Source of the DNA: GCA-003244245 sp035997545 | GTDB taxonomy: Bacteria; Actinomycetota; Actinomycetes; Mycobacteriales; Pseudonocardiaceae | NCBI GenBank assembly: GCA_035997545.1 | Contig: DASYIL010000312.1 | Coordinates: 1 to 11,472 of the forward strand | Direction of reading: 5' to 3' | DNA length: 11,472 bases | Made by a program: the position numbers and the translations under genes | Shown here: one piece after another, positions 5,940 to 11,472 of the stretch | How the letters are laid out: every line of letters begins with the position of its first letter | Position numbering within the stretch: position 1 is the stretch's first letter | The notes under the pieces: model-generated | The model's input: the letters and a program-made list of their open reading frames with translations, nothing else | What the model was told of the DNA's origin: nothing | Databases searched by the model: none

Positions 5940-7250
5940 GTGGCCGTCATCGAACAGGTCGGAGCTCGCGAGATCCTGGACTCGCGTGGGAACCCCACCA
6001 TCGAGGTCGAGGTCGCACTCGATGACGGCACGTTAACCCGTGCCGCGGTGCCCTCCGGAGCGTCTACCGGGGAGCACGAGGCGGTGGAGCTGCGGGACGC
6101 AGATCCCACGCGCTACTTCGGCAAAGGCGTGGAGCGCGCGGTGGGGGCAGTGCTGGATGAGATCGGGCCCGAGCTGGTCGGCATCGAGGCGATCGAGCAG
6201 CGGGTGGTGGACCAGAAGCTGGTTGATCTGGACGGTACGCCTAACAAGTCCCGGCTGGGTGCCAACGCGATCCTCGGGGTCTCCCTGGCGGTCGCCAAGG
6301 CGGCCGCCGAGTCCAGCGGTCTGGAGCTGTTCCGTTATGTCGGCGGTCCGAATGCGCATGTGCTGCCGGTACCGATGCTGAACGTCATCAATGGCGGTGC
6401 GCATGCCGACACCGGCGTCGACGTCCAGGAGTTCATGATCGCCCCGGTCGGCGCGGATTCGTTCCGTGAGGCGCTGCGCTGGGGCACCGAGGTTTACCAC
6501 GCGCTCAAGTCGGTGCTCAAGTCCAACGGGTTGGCGACCGGACTCGGTGACGAGGGTGGTTTCGCGCCCGACCTCCCGACCAACGCCGACGCACTGGACT
6601 TGATCGCTGCCGCGGTGGACAAGGCTGGTTACACGCTGGGCCGGGACATCGTGCTCGCGCTGGACGCGGCCGCCACCGAGTTCTTCGCCGACGGTCTCTA
6701 CACCTTCGAGAAGAGCGCCCGCAGCGCCGAGCAGATGGTCGCCTACTACGCCGAGCTGCTTGCCGCCTACCCACTGGTGTCCATCGAGGACCCGTTGGCC
6801 GAGGACGACTGGGACGGCTGGGCGCGGCTCACCGAGGAGATCGGCGATCGGGTACAGCTCGTCGGTGATGATCTGTTCGTGACCAATCCGGAGCGGCTGG
6901 AGGAGGGCATCACCCGCCGAGTGGCCAACGCGCTGCTGGTGAAGGTCAACCAGATCGGCACCCTGTCGGAGACCCTGGATGCGGTGGCGCTCGCGCAGTC
7001 CAGCGGGTACCGCTGCATGGTGAGTCACCGCTCAGGTGAGACCGAGGACACCACGATCGCTGACCTCGCGGTGGCGATCGGCTGCGGGCAGATCAAGACC
7101 GGCGCCCCTGCCCGGTCGGAGCGGGTGGCGAAGTACAACCAGTTGCTGCGGATCGAGGAGGCCCTCGGGGACGCAGCCCGCTACGCCGGCGATCTGGCGT
7201 TCGCCCGGTTCGCTCCGGGGGGCTCGGCTTCATATGAGAGCCCAGCTTGA
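5940..7250 (+). CDS. eno: Enolase (phosphopyruvate hydratase)
   Basis: Enolase interconverts 2-phosphoglycerate and phosphoenolpyruvate in glycolysis, using two Mg ions. The 436-residue product shows all family marks. They include the REILDSRGNPTIEVEV opening, the mobile loop SGASTG (S42), NVINGGAHAD (H155), GDEGGFAPD with the acid Glu205, metal ligands D242, E283 (SIEDPL) and D310 (VGDDLFVTN), the catalytic base Lys335 in LLVKVNQIGTLSE, and SHRSGETEDTTIADLAV with IKTGAPARSERVAKYNQLLRIEE. Residue 32 is encoded by TTA (6033-6035), a rare codon in such a GC-rich gene. The last residues (SYESPA) are encoded by the first unit of a short tandem repeat that spans the stop, so the tail differs from mycobacterial enolase. 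It is followed by the FtsB-like gene after 34 bases. Confidence 0.99.
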   Translation: MAVIEQVGAREILDSRGNPTIEVEVALDDGTLTRAAVPSGASTGEHEAVELRDADPTRYFGKGVERAVGAVLDEIGPELVGIEAIEQRVVDQKLVDLDGTPNKSRLGANAILGVSLAVAKAAAESSGLELFRYVGGPNAHVLPVPMLNVINGGAHADTGVDVQEFMIAPVGADSFREALRWGTEVYHALKSVLKSNGLATGLGDEGGFAPDLPTNADALDLIAAAVDKAGYTLGRDIVLALDAAATEFFADGLYTFEKSARSAEQMVAYYAELLAAYPLVSIEDPLAEDDWDGWARLTEEIGDRVQLVGDDLFVTNPERLEEGITRRVANALLVKVNQIGTLSETLDAVALAQSSGYRCMVSHRSGETEDTTIADLAVAIGCGQIKTGAPARSERVAKYNQLLRIEEALGDAARYAGDLAFARFAPGGSASYESPA

Positions 7251-7282
7251 TATGAGGGCCAGGTTCATATGAGGACAGGGCC
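7229..7282 (+). repeat. Degenerate 17-18-base tandem repeat with ATATGAG motif, across eno stop
   Basis: Three imperfect units start at 7229, 7247 and 7264, each beginning TTCATATGAG or TTGATATGAG and followed by a GGCC/GCCC-like stretch. The first encodes the enolase C-terminus, the second contains the eno stop, and the third ends three bases before the FtsB-like start. Each unit supplies an ATG (7234, 7252, 7269). Confidence 0.85.
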
Positions 7283-7284
7283 TG

Positions 7285-7731
7285 ATGGGTGATCCCGGGC
7301 CCAGGCGGGTCGGTGCGCCCGGTGGCTCGGCGGCGACCCGTCCGCTGGGGGTGCGGATCGGTCATTTCTTGGGTATCACCTCCCCACGTCGGGCCGCGAT
7401 TCTCGCCGCGGTGGTCTGCGGGCTGGCGTTGAGCGTGGCCGTGCCGCTGCGCAACTACGTGGGCCAGCGCTCCGAGCTGGCGGCGGTGCACGAGCAGCAG
7501 CAAATCCTGACCGACAAGGTCGCGGAGCTACAGCGGCGCCGCACCCTGCTCGAGGACACCCAGCACATTCAGGCGCAGGCCCGCGAGCGGTTGCGCTACG
7601 TGCGACCGGGGGAGGCGCCGTACCTGGTGCAGCTGCCCCCTGGCGCGATCGCCGCCGCCGGTACCGGTAATGCCGAGGTGGCCAGGCAGCTCTGGTATGC
7701 CGAGCTCTGGAAGTCGATCAACAGTGGGTGA
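7285..7731 (+). CDS. ftsB: FtsB/DivIC-type septum formation initiator protein
   Basis: The 148-residue product is a bitopic membrane protein of the FtsB/DivIC family, which forms the FtsQ-FtsB-FtsL divisome subcomplex that links the Z-ring to septal peptidoglycan synthesis. Residues 1-35 are a basic cytoplasmic part, about 37-54 a single membrane segment (AAILAAVVCGLALSVAVPL), and 57-95 a coiled coil (RSELAAVHEQQQILTDKVAELQ). The family motif follows (QAQARERLRYVRPGEAPYLV, 96-115), then a C-terminal tail with WYAELWKS. This arrangement and the position after eno match Rv1024 of M. tuberculosis. ATG 7285 has GAGG at 7271-7274, with a rather long spacing of ten bases. The stop overlaps the DUF501 start by eight bases. 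Confidence 0.92.
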   Translation: MGDPGPRRVGAPGGSAATRPLGVRIGHFLGITSPRRAAILAAVVCGLALSVAVPLRNYVGQRSELAAVHEQQQILTDKVAELQRRRTLLEDTQHIQAQARERLRYVRPGEAPYLVQLPPGAIAAAGTGNAEVARQLWYAELWKSINSG

Positions 7732-8215
7732 TGTCCGCCCGGAGGTGTCTGCCGCCGACCGGCATGCCGTCGCTGCGCAGCTCGGCCGCCCGCCGCGGGC
7801 CCTTCGGGGGGTCGCGCACCGCTGCCCCTGCGGGCTGCCCAGTGTGGTGCAGACCCATCCCCGGCTCGACGACGGCACCCCGTTCCCCACGCTCTACTAC
7901 CTGACCTGCAGCAGGCTGGCCGGGCTGGTGGGCCGGGTCGAGGCCGGTGGTGCGATGCAGGAGATGACCGATCGGCTCGCGGCGGATCCCTCGCTCGCGG
8001 GGGCCTACCGGGTCGCGCACGAGTCCTACCTGGCCGAGCGGGACGCGGTGGAACCGCTCGGGACACAGGTCAGCGCGGGCGGGATGCCGGACCGGGTGAA
8101 GTGCCTGCACGTTCACGTCGCGCACGCGCTGGCCTGCGGGCCCGGCGTGAACCCGTTCGGCGACGAGGTGCTCGACCGGATCGGCGCTTGGTGGACTCCC
8201 GGCCCCTGCGCCTGA
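7724..8215 (+). CDS. DUF501 family protein
   Basis: This 163-residue soluble protein belongs to DUF501, a family of unknown function found in most actinobacteria between ftsB and ppx (Rv1025 in M. tuberculosis). The family pattern is clear: QLGRPPRALRGVAHRCPCGLP near the start, THPRLDDGTPFPTLYYLTC (44-62), a VEAGGAMQ turn, and the C-terminal RVKCLHVHVAHALACGPGVNPFG. The Cys and His cluster (C34, C36, C62, C127, H129, H131, H134, C138) looks able to bind a metal, which is inference. The GTG at 7724 was chosen because it overlaps the FtsB stop by eight bases, has GGAAG at 7709-7713, and gives the usual N-terminus. The frame is open upstream to 7670, but that part lies inside the FtsB gene. Confidence 0.9.
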   Translation: MGDVRPEVSAADRHAVAAQLGRPPRALRGVAHRCPCGLPSVVQTHPRLDDGTPFPTLYYLTCSRLAGLVGRVEAGGAMQEMTDRLAADPSLAGAYRVAHESYLAERDAVEPLGTQVSAGGMPDRVKCLHVHVAHALACGPGVNPFGDEVLDRIGAWWTPGPCA

Positions 8216-8238
8216 TCCCGGGCGCGGTTGATCTCCAC

Positions 8239-8244
8239 TACAGT
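8239..8244 (+). promoter_or_regulatory. Possible -10 box for ppx
   Basis: TACAGT fits TAnnnT and lies 33 bases before the ppx ATG, in the 62-base gap after DUF501. No matching -35 at 16-18 bases is visible. The gene could equally be read from the eno transcript. Confidence 0.25.
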
Positions 8245-8267
8245 GGGGGCGCGCCGTTGCGGATCTC

Positions 8268-8275
8268 GGAGGTGG
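8268..8275 (+). promoter_or_regulatory. Shine-Dalgarno that fixes the ppx start
   Basis: GGAGGTGG sits just before ATG 8278. It decides against longer upstream extensions of the open frame (back to 8101), which would overlap the DUF501 gene. Confidence 0.85.
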
Positions 8276-8277
8276 TC

Positions 8278-9216
8278 ATGCCCAGGGTGGCCGCGATCGA
8301 CTGCGGGACCAACTCGATCCGCCTGCTCGTCGCGGACCTGGGGGCGGGAAGGCTGTGTGACGTGCACCGGGAGATGCGCATCGTCCGGCTCGGTCAGGAC
8401 GTCGACGCCACCGGTCGGCTGGCCCCGGACGCGCTGGAGCGTACCCGCGTCGCGCTGGCCGACTACGCCGCCCTTGCCCGGCGCGCCGGTACAGAGCGGG
8501 TCCGGATGGTGGCCACCTCGGCGACTCGGGACGCCGCCAACCGGGAAGACTTCTTTGCGATGGTCCGCCACACCCTCGGCACCGATGCTGAGGTGATCAC
8601 CGGAGATGAGGAGGCTCGGCTGTCGTTCACCGGCGCGGTCGGCGGCCTGGATCCCGGGGATGGGCCGTTCGTGGTAGTCGATGTCGGTGGCGGGTCCACC
8701 GAGGTGGTGTTGGGTGACTGGGACGGGACGAGGGCCGAGGTGACGGCGGCGCGTTCGGTGAACGTCGGCTGCGTGCGGATCACCGAACGGCACCTGCGCT
8801 CCGACCCCGCGACGCCCGACGAGGTCTGCGCTGCTGGGCAGTTCGCCGCGCAGACCCTGCAGGAGGCTTTCGCCGACGTGCCGGTGGACAAGGCCCGCAC
8901 CTGGGTCGGGGTCGCGGGCACCATCACCACCCTGTCCGCCGTCGCTCAGCAGTTGCCTGCCTACGACCCGGAGCGCACTCACCTGTCCCGGCTGTCATTG
9001 GAGCAGCTGCGCTGTGCGGCGACGGCTCTCCTGGCGTCGACGCATCAGCAGCGCGCCGGCAACCCCGCTATCCACCCCGGTCGGGTGGACGTCATCGCTG
9101 GCGGGGCGCTCATCGTGCGGGTGCTCGCCGAGGAACTGCACACCCGTGCTGGCATCGGTGAACTCGTGGTCAGCGAGCACGACATCCTCGACGGCATCGC
9201 GCTGGGCCTCGGCTGA
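8278..9216 (+). CDS. ppx: Exopolyphosphatase / (p)ppGpp phosphatase family (Ppx/GppA)
   Basis: The 312-residue product is a short, single-module Ppx/GppA phosphatase of the ASKHA superfamily. It is expected to remove terminal phosphate from polyphosphate and perhaps pppGpp. The length matches M. tuberculosis Rv1026 (Ppx2) rather than the ~510-residue E. coli Ppx. Visible motifs are the phosphate-1 loop AAIDCGTNSIRLLVAD (5-20), VRMVATSATRDAANRE, the catalytic acid region ITGDEEARLSFTGA (E111/E112), the phosphate-2 loop VVVDVGGGSTEVVLG (132-146), VGVAGTITTL (210-219), and the late HPGRVDVIAGG (266-276). The gene lies downstream of DUF501 with a 62-base gap. Its stop is 12 bases before the udgB start. 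Whether polyphosphate or pppGpp is the main substrate cannot be told from sequence. Confidence 0.95.
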   Translation: MPRVAAIDCGTNSIRLLVADLGAGRLCDVHREMRIVRLGQDVDATGRLAPDALERTRVALADYAALARRAGTERVRMVATSATRDAANREDFFAMVRHTLGTDAEVITGDEEARLSFTGAVGGLDPGDGPFVVVDVGGGSTEVVLGDWDGTRAEVTAARSVNVGCVRITERHLRSDPATPDEVCAAGQFAAQTLQEAFADVPVDKARTWVGVAGTITTLSAVAQQLPAYDPERTHLSRLSLEQLRCAATALLASTHQQRAGNPAIHPGRVDVIAGGALIVRVLAEELHTRAGIGELVVSEHDILDGIALGLG

Positions 9217-9223
9217 GGCGCGG

Positions 9224-9267
9224 CGTGCATGGGAGCGCGACACACCGTGCATGAGAGCGCGACACAT
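9224..9267 (+). repeat. 22-base tandem duplication over the udgB start codon
   Basis: Units at 9224-9245 and 9246-9267 agree at 20 of 22 bases (differences at positions 9 and 22). Each carries GTGCATG followed by AGCGCGACACA. The first contains the chosen udgB ATG; the second contains an out-of-frame ATG (9251) and an in-frame GTG (9247). A further ATGAGGGG follows at 9266. Confidence 0.95.
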
Positions 9268-9966
9268 GAGGGGTTGGACACGCTCGACCGCGAGGTCACC
9301 CGGTGTCGGGCGTGCCCGCGCCTGGTGGCGTGGCGGGAACAGGTCGCGGCCGAGAAGCGTGCCGCGTTCCGCGACCACACCTACTGGGGACGTCCGGTTC
9401 CCGGGTTCGGTCCGCCCGACGCCGCGCTAGCCATCGTCGGGCTCGCGCCTGCCGCGCACGGCGCCAACCGCACCGGCCGGATGTTCACCGGAGACCGCTC
9501 CGGCGACGTGCTCTACGCCGCGTTGCACGCGGTCGGCCTGGCTGATCGGCCGATCGCCACCCACCGCGACGACGGGCTGACGCTGCACCGCACCCGGATC
9601 ACGGCCCCGGTGCACTGCGCGCCGCCGGCCAACAAGCCCACCCCCGTCGAGCGCGACGCCTGCCGGCCCTGGCTGATCCGCGAACTCCAACTGCTGCGCC
9701 CGACGTTGCGCGCGGTGGTCGTGCTCGGCGGTTTCGGCTGGCAGGCCCTGTTGCCCGCGCTGGCCGTCGCGGGCTGGCCGGTGCCGACCCCGCGGCCTCG
9801 CTTCGGGCACGGCACCGAGGTCGTTCTGGACGGGCTGCACCTGCTCGGCTGTTACCACGTCAGCCAGCAGAACACCTTCACCGGACGGCTCACCACGGCG
9901 ATGCTGGTCGACGTGCTGCGCCGCGCGGCCGAACTGGCCGGGATCGGTCCCGCTGTGCCGGACTGA
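9229..9966 (+). CDS. udgB: Family 5 uracil-DNA glycosylase (UdgB)
   Basis: UdgB removes uracil, and in some cases hypoxanthine or ethenocytosine, from DNA in base excision repair; the family carries a 4Fe-4S cluster. The 245-residue product has the four likely cluster cysteines: C26 and C29 (CRACPRLV), C130 and C145. The glycosylase motif 1 is GLAPAAHGANRTGRMFTGD (71-89), which has Ala where families 1 and 4 have acidic residues and is the mark of family 5. Motif 2 is HVSQQNTFTGRLT (210-222). It resembles M. tuberculosis Rv1259. ATG 9229 has GAGG at 9215-9218. The in-frame GTG at 9247 is an alternative, because residues 1-13 are encoded by a tandem duplication and are not family-like. Frame and motifs are intact. 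Confidence 0.95.
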   Translation: MGARHTVHESATHEGLDTLDREVTRCRACPRLVAWREQVAAEKRAAFRDHTYWGRPVPGFGPPDAALAIVGLAPAAHGANRTGRMFTGDRSGDVLYAALHAVGLADRPIATHRDDGLTLHRTRITAPVHCAPPANKPTPVERDACRPWLIRELQLLRPTLRAVVVLGGFGWQALLPALAVAGWPVPTPRPRFGHGTEVVLDGLHLLGCYHVSQQNTFTGRLTTAMLVDVLRRAAELAGIGPAVPD

Positions 9967-10031
9967 TCCGGCGAGGAGGGCAGCATCACTACCGGTGGCT
10001 TGCCCTGGGTTGTGGTGGGAATACTGGTGGC

Positions 10032-11363
10032 ATGGCTGAGCTGTCGTCCACAGTTGGGGAACCGCCTCGCATCCTCATCGTCGGCGGTGGTTACGTGGGG
10101 ATGTACACCGCGCTGGGACTGCAGTCGAAGCTGCGTCAGGGCGAGGCGTCGGTCACCGTGGTGGATCCACAGCCGCAGATGACCTATCAACCGTTCCTGC
10201 CCGAGGCCGCGGCTGGTTCAATCGAACCGCGCCACGTGGTGGTGCCGCTGCGCCGGGTGCTGCGACGCTGCCACATTGTCTGTGGCCGGGTTACCGGTGT
10301 CGACCACACCCACCGGATCGCCACCATCGAGAACTGCGCCGGGCACATCGAGCAGCGCGGTTACGACGTGCTGGTGATGGCGCCGGGCTCCATTGCGCGC
10401 ACGCTGCCCATTCCCGGGCTCGCCGAGCACGGTATTGCATTCAAGACCATCGGTGAGGCGATCTACCTGCGCAACCACGTGCTGGCTCGGTTGGAGGCCG
10501 CGGACGCCACGATCGATCAGCAGCTGCGCCGTAAGCTGCTGAGCTTTTTGGTGGTCGGCGGGGGATATGCGGGGATCGAGGTGTTGGCCGAGTTGGAGGA
10601 CATGGCCCGCTACGCCTGCCGCTACTACGAGACCATCGAGCCGCAAGACATGCGCTGGGTGCTGGTCGAGGCCACTGGCCGGATCATGCCCGAGGTCAGC
10701 CCGAAAATGGGCCGTTACACCGCTATGCGGTTGATCGAGCGTGGTATTGAGATCTTCCTGAACACCCGGGTCACGACGATGGAAAACGGTCACGTCGTCC
10801 TCGACGACGGCACCGAGTTCGATACCGACACCATCGTCTGGACCGCTGGAGTGAAGGCCAATCCCGTGTTGCAGCAGACCGACCTGCCACTGGACGATCG
10901 TAAGCGGTTACGCTGCACGGCGACCCTGCAGGTGGTGGACTGCCCGAATGCCTTCTCCGCCGGGGACTGCGCAGCGGTACCCGACCTTACCTCCGACGAC
11001 CCGAACGCGACCTGCAGCCCGTCGGCCCAGCACGCTGTCCGGCAGGCCAAGGTGCTCGCCGACAACGTGATCGCGTATCTGCGCGGCCAGCCGCTGCGGT
11101 ACTACAAGCACCGGTACGCGGGGTCGGTGGCCAGCCTGGGTCTGTACCGCGGGGTGGCCGAGATCTACGGGATCAGGGTCAAGGGCGTCGTGGCCTGGTT
11201 CTTGCACCGCACCTACCACCTGAGCCGGATGCCGACCTTCAACCGCAAGGTTCGCATCGTGACCGACTGGACCGCCGCCTTACTGTTTCGCCGCGAGGTG
11301 GTGGCGCTGGGCCAGATCAACGACCCGAAAGCCGAGTTCGTCCGCGCCACCACCACGTCGTGA
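10032..11363 (+). CDS. ndh: Type II NADH dehydrogenase (NAD(P)/FAD-dependent oxidoreductase)
   Basis: NDH-2 enzymes pass electrons from NADH to menaquinone at the membrane without pumping protons. The 443-residue product has two Rossmann motifs. The FAD-binding one is ILIVGGGYVGMYTAL (14-28) and the NADH-binding one is LVVGGGYAGIEVLAEL (173-188). Further family features are VMAPGS (115-120), IVWTAGVKANP (268-278), the flavin-contact FSAGDCAAVPDL (308-319), and the quinone-site-like PSAQHAVRQAKVLADN (330-345). The amphipathic C-terminal part (VKGVVAWFLHRTYHLSRMP, then DWTAALLF) probably lies on the membrane. Codons 293 and 417 are TTA. ATG 10032 is the only usual start in its frame; the Shine-Dalgarno is weak. 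A type II NADH dehydrogenase also follows the eno-ppx block in Streptomyces as I recall it. The stop is followed ten bases later by a hairpin. Confidence 0.93.
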   Translation: MAELSSTVGEPPRILIVGGGYVGMYTALGLQSKLRQGEASVTVVDPQPQMTYQPFLPEAAAGSIEPRHVVVPLRRVLRRCHIVCGRVTGVDHTHRIATIENCAGHIEQRGYDVLVMAPGSIARTLPIPGLAEHGIAFKTIGEAIYLRNHVLARLEAADATIDQQLRRKLLSFLVVGGGYAGIEVLAELEDMARYACRYYETIEPQDMRWVLVEATGRIMPEVSPKMGRYTAMRLIERGIEIFLNTRVTTMENGHVVLDDGTEFDTDTIVWTAGVKANPVLQQTDLPLDDRKRLRCTATLQVVDCPNAFSAGDCAAVPDLTSDDPNATCSPSAQHAVRQAKVLADNVIAYLRGQPLRYYKHRYAGSVASLGLYRGVAEIYGIRVKGVVAWFLHRTYHLSRMPTFNRKVRIVTDWTAALLFRREVVALGQINDPKAEFVRATTTS

Positions 11364-11372
11364 TCCGCTCAG

Positions 11373-11392
11373 GGCAGCGTGGATACGCTGCC
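11373..11392 (+). terminator. Hairpin after ndh, possible U-less terminator
   Basis: GGCAGCGT (11373-11380) and ACGCTGCC (11385-11392) form a perfect 8-base-pair stem with a GGAT loop, nine bases after the ndh stop. There is no T-tract, as is common in actinobacteria. It ends five bases before the tRNA, so it could also be a processing signal. Confidence 0.6.
11384..11389 (+). promoter_or_regulatory. Possible -10 box for the tRNA gene
   Basis: TACGCT fits TAnnnT and lies eight bases upstream of the tRNA 5' end. GTGATC at 11360-11365 is a weak -35 with an 18-base spacer. The box lies within the 3' arm of the hairpin. Confidence 0.3.
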
Positions 11393-11397
11393 GCAGC

Positions 11398-11472
11398 GCC
11401 CCCGTAGCCCAACCGGCAGAGGCAGGTCCCTTAAAAGGGCCTCAGTGTGGGTTCGACCCCCACCGGGGGCAC
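11398..11472 (+). tRNA. tRNA-Leu(UAA)-like, class I shape; 3' end cut by window edge
   Basis: A full cloverleaf can be drawn. The acceptor is GCCCCCG (11398-11404) with CGGGGGC (11464-11470), seven perfect pairs, and the discriminator is A11471. The D arm is at 11407-11423, with three pairs and GG at 11415-11416. The anticodon stem is GGTCC / GGGCC around the loop CTTAAAA (11430-11436). The variable loop has five bases, and the T arm is GTGGG-TTCGACC-CCCAC (11447-11463). T33 is T11431 and the anticodon is TAA (11432-11434), which reads UUA (Leu). Bacterial tRNA-Leu normally has a long class II variable arm; this one does not. The acceptor and the C at 11472 (start of CCA) look like a normal working tRNA. 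The amino acid is therefore inferred from the anticodon alone. Confidence 0.85.

Noticed and set aside
6033..7028. 331-residue minus-strand ORF inside eno
   Set aside because: It is antisense to an unmistakable enolase; its length comes from the codon bias of a highly expressed GC-rich gene.
7670..7723. Longer DUF501 start at 7670
   Set aside because: It lies inside the FtsB coding region; GTG 7724 gives the family-like N-terminus and the usual short overlap.
8101..8277. N-terminal extension of ppx to 8101
   Set aside because: It would overlap the DUF501 gene by over 100 bases, has Arg-rich non-family sequence, and ignores the strong GGAGGTGG before ATG 8278.
8113..8982. 289-residue minus-strand ORF inside ppx
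   Set aside because: It is antisense to a gene with clear Ppx/GppA motifs, and no domain is recognised in the translation.
10000..10182. 60-residue plus-strand ORF from TTG 10000 with a hydrophobic start (MPWVVVGILVAWLS)
   Set aside because: Tempting because the orphan GAGGAGGG lies upstream, but it overlaps the ndh start by 150 bases in another frame and turns into Arg/Ser-rich shadow sequence.

Overview
The window reads as a stretch of high-GC actinobacterial chromosome, most likely from the order Pseudonocardiales. Two things point there. The first is a DUF3558 / PPE-like / EspG trio, a set typical of Pseudonocardiaceae-like genomes. The second is a housekeeping block in the order mazG - lytic transglycosylase - eno - ftsB/divIC - DUF501 - ppx, which is the order I know from Mycobacterium tuberculosis (Rv1021-Rv1026). 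There is almost no non-coding space: most junctions are 1-80 bases or overlapping, and the largest gap is the 166-base divergent region before eno.

Layout. Bases 1-2398 hold a small type VII (ESX) accessory module on the + strand: the 3' end of a DUF3558 lipoprotein gene, a PPE-like secreted protein with a Gly/Pro/Ala-rich C-terminal half, and an EspG-family chaperone, with gaps or overlaps of one base. No ESX core machinery gene lies in the window. Bases 2425-4349 hold a SurA-N-like lipoprotein overlapping mazG (nucleotide-pool cleaning). Bases 4425-5369 encode an exported lytic transglycosylase of the LpqU/MltB type. A small TPR gene (5384-5773) runs on the minus strand, convergent with the transglycosylase and divergent from eno. 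Bases 5940-9966 hold eno, ftsB/divIC, DUF501, ppx (exopolyphosphatase/GppA type) and udgB (family 5 uracil-DNA glycosylase), all on the + strand and mostly coupled. A type II NADH dehydrogenase follows (10032-11363), then a hairpin and a tRNA with a UAA anticodon that runs off the right edge.

How the genes fit together. Most of the window is conserved core: glycolysis (eno), division (FtsB-like), cell-wall turnover (transglycosylase), polyphosphate/alarmone metabolism (ppx), nucleotide sanitation and base excision repair (mazG, udgB), and respiration (ndh). The ESX trio is the accessory part.

The unusual signals are small. Short tandem repeats carrying ATGAG/CATG motifs sit on the eno-ftsB junction and on the udgB start, and an in-frame 18-base repeat lies in the EspG gene. 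At eno-ftsB the repeats create a relay of overlapping stop and start codons. The terminal tRNA has a UAA anticodon but a short (class I) variable arm, while eno and ndh contain rare TTA codons. I see no CRISPR array, insertion sequence, phage gene or attachment site. I do not see a convincing new multi-gene system; the start-codon repeats and the odd tRNA are the best leads.
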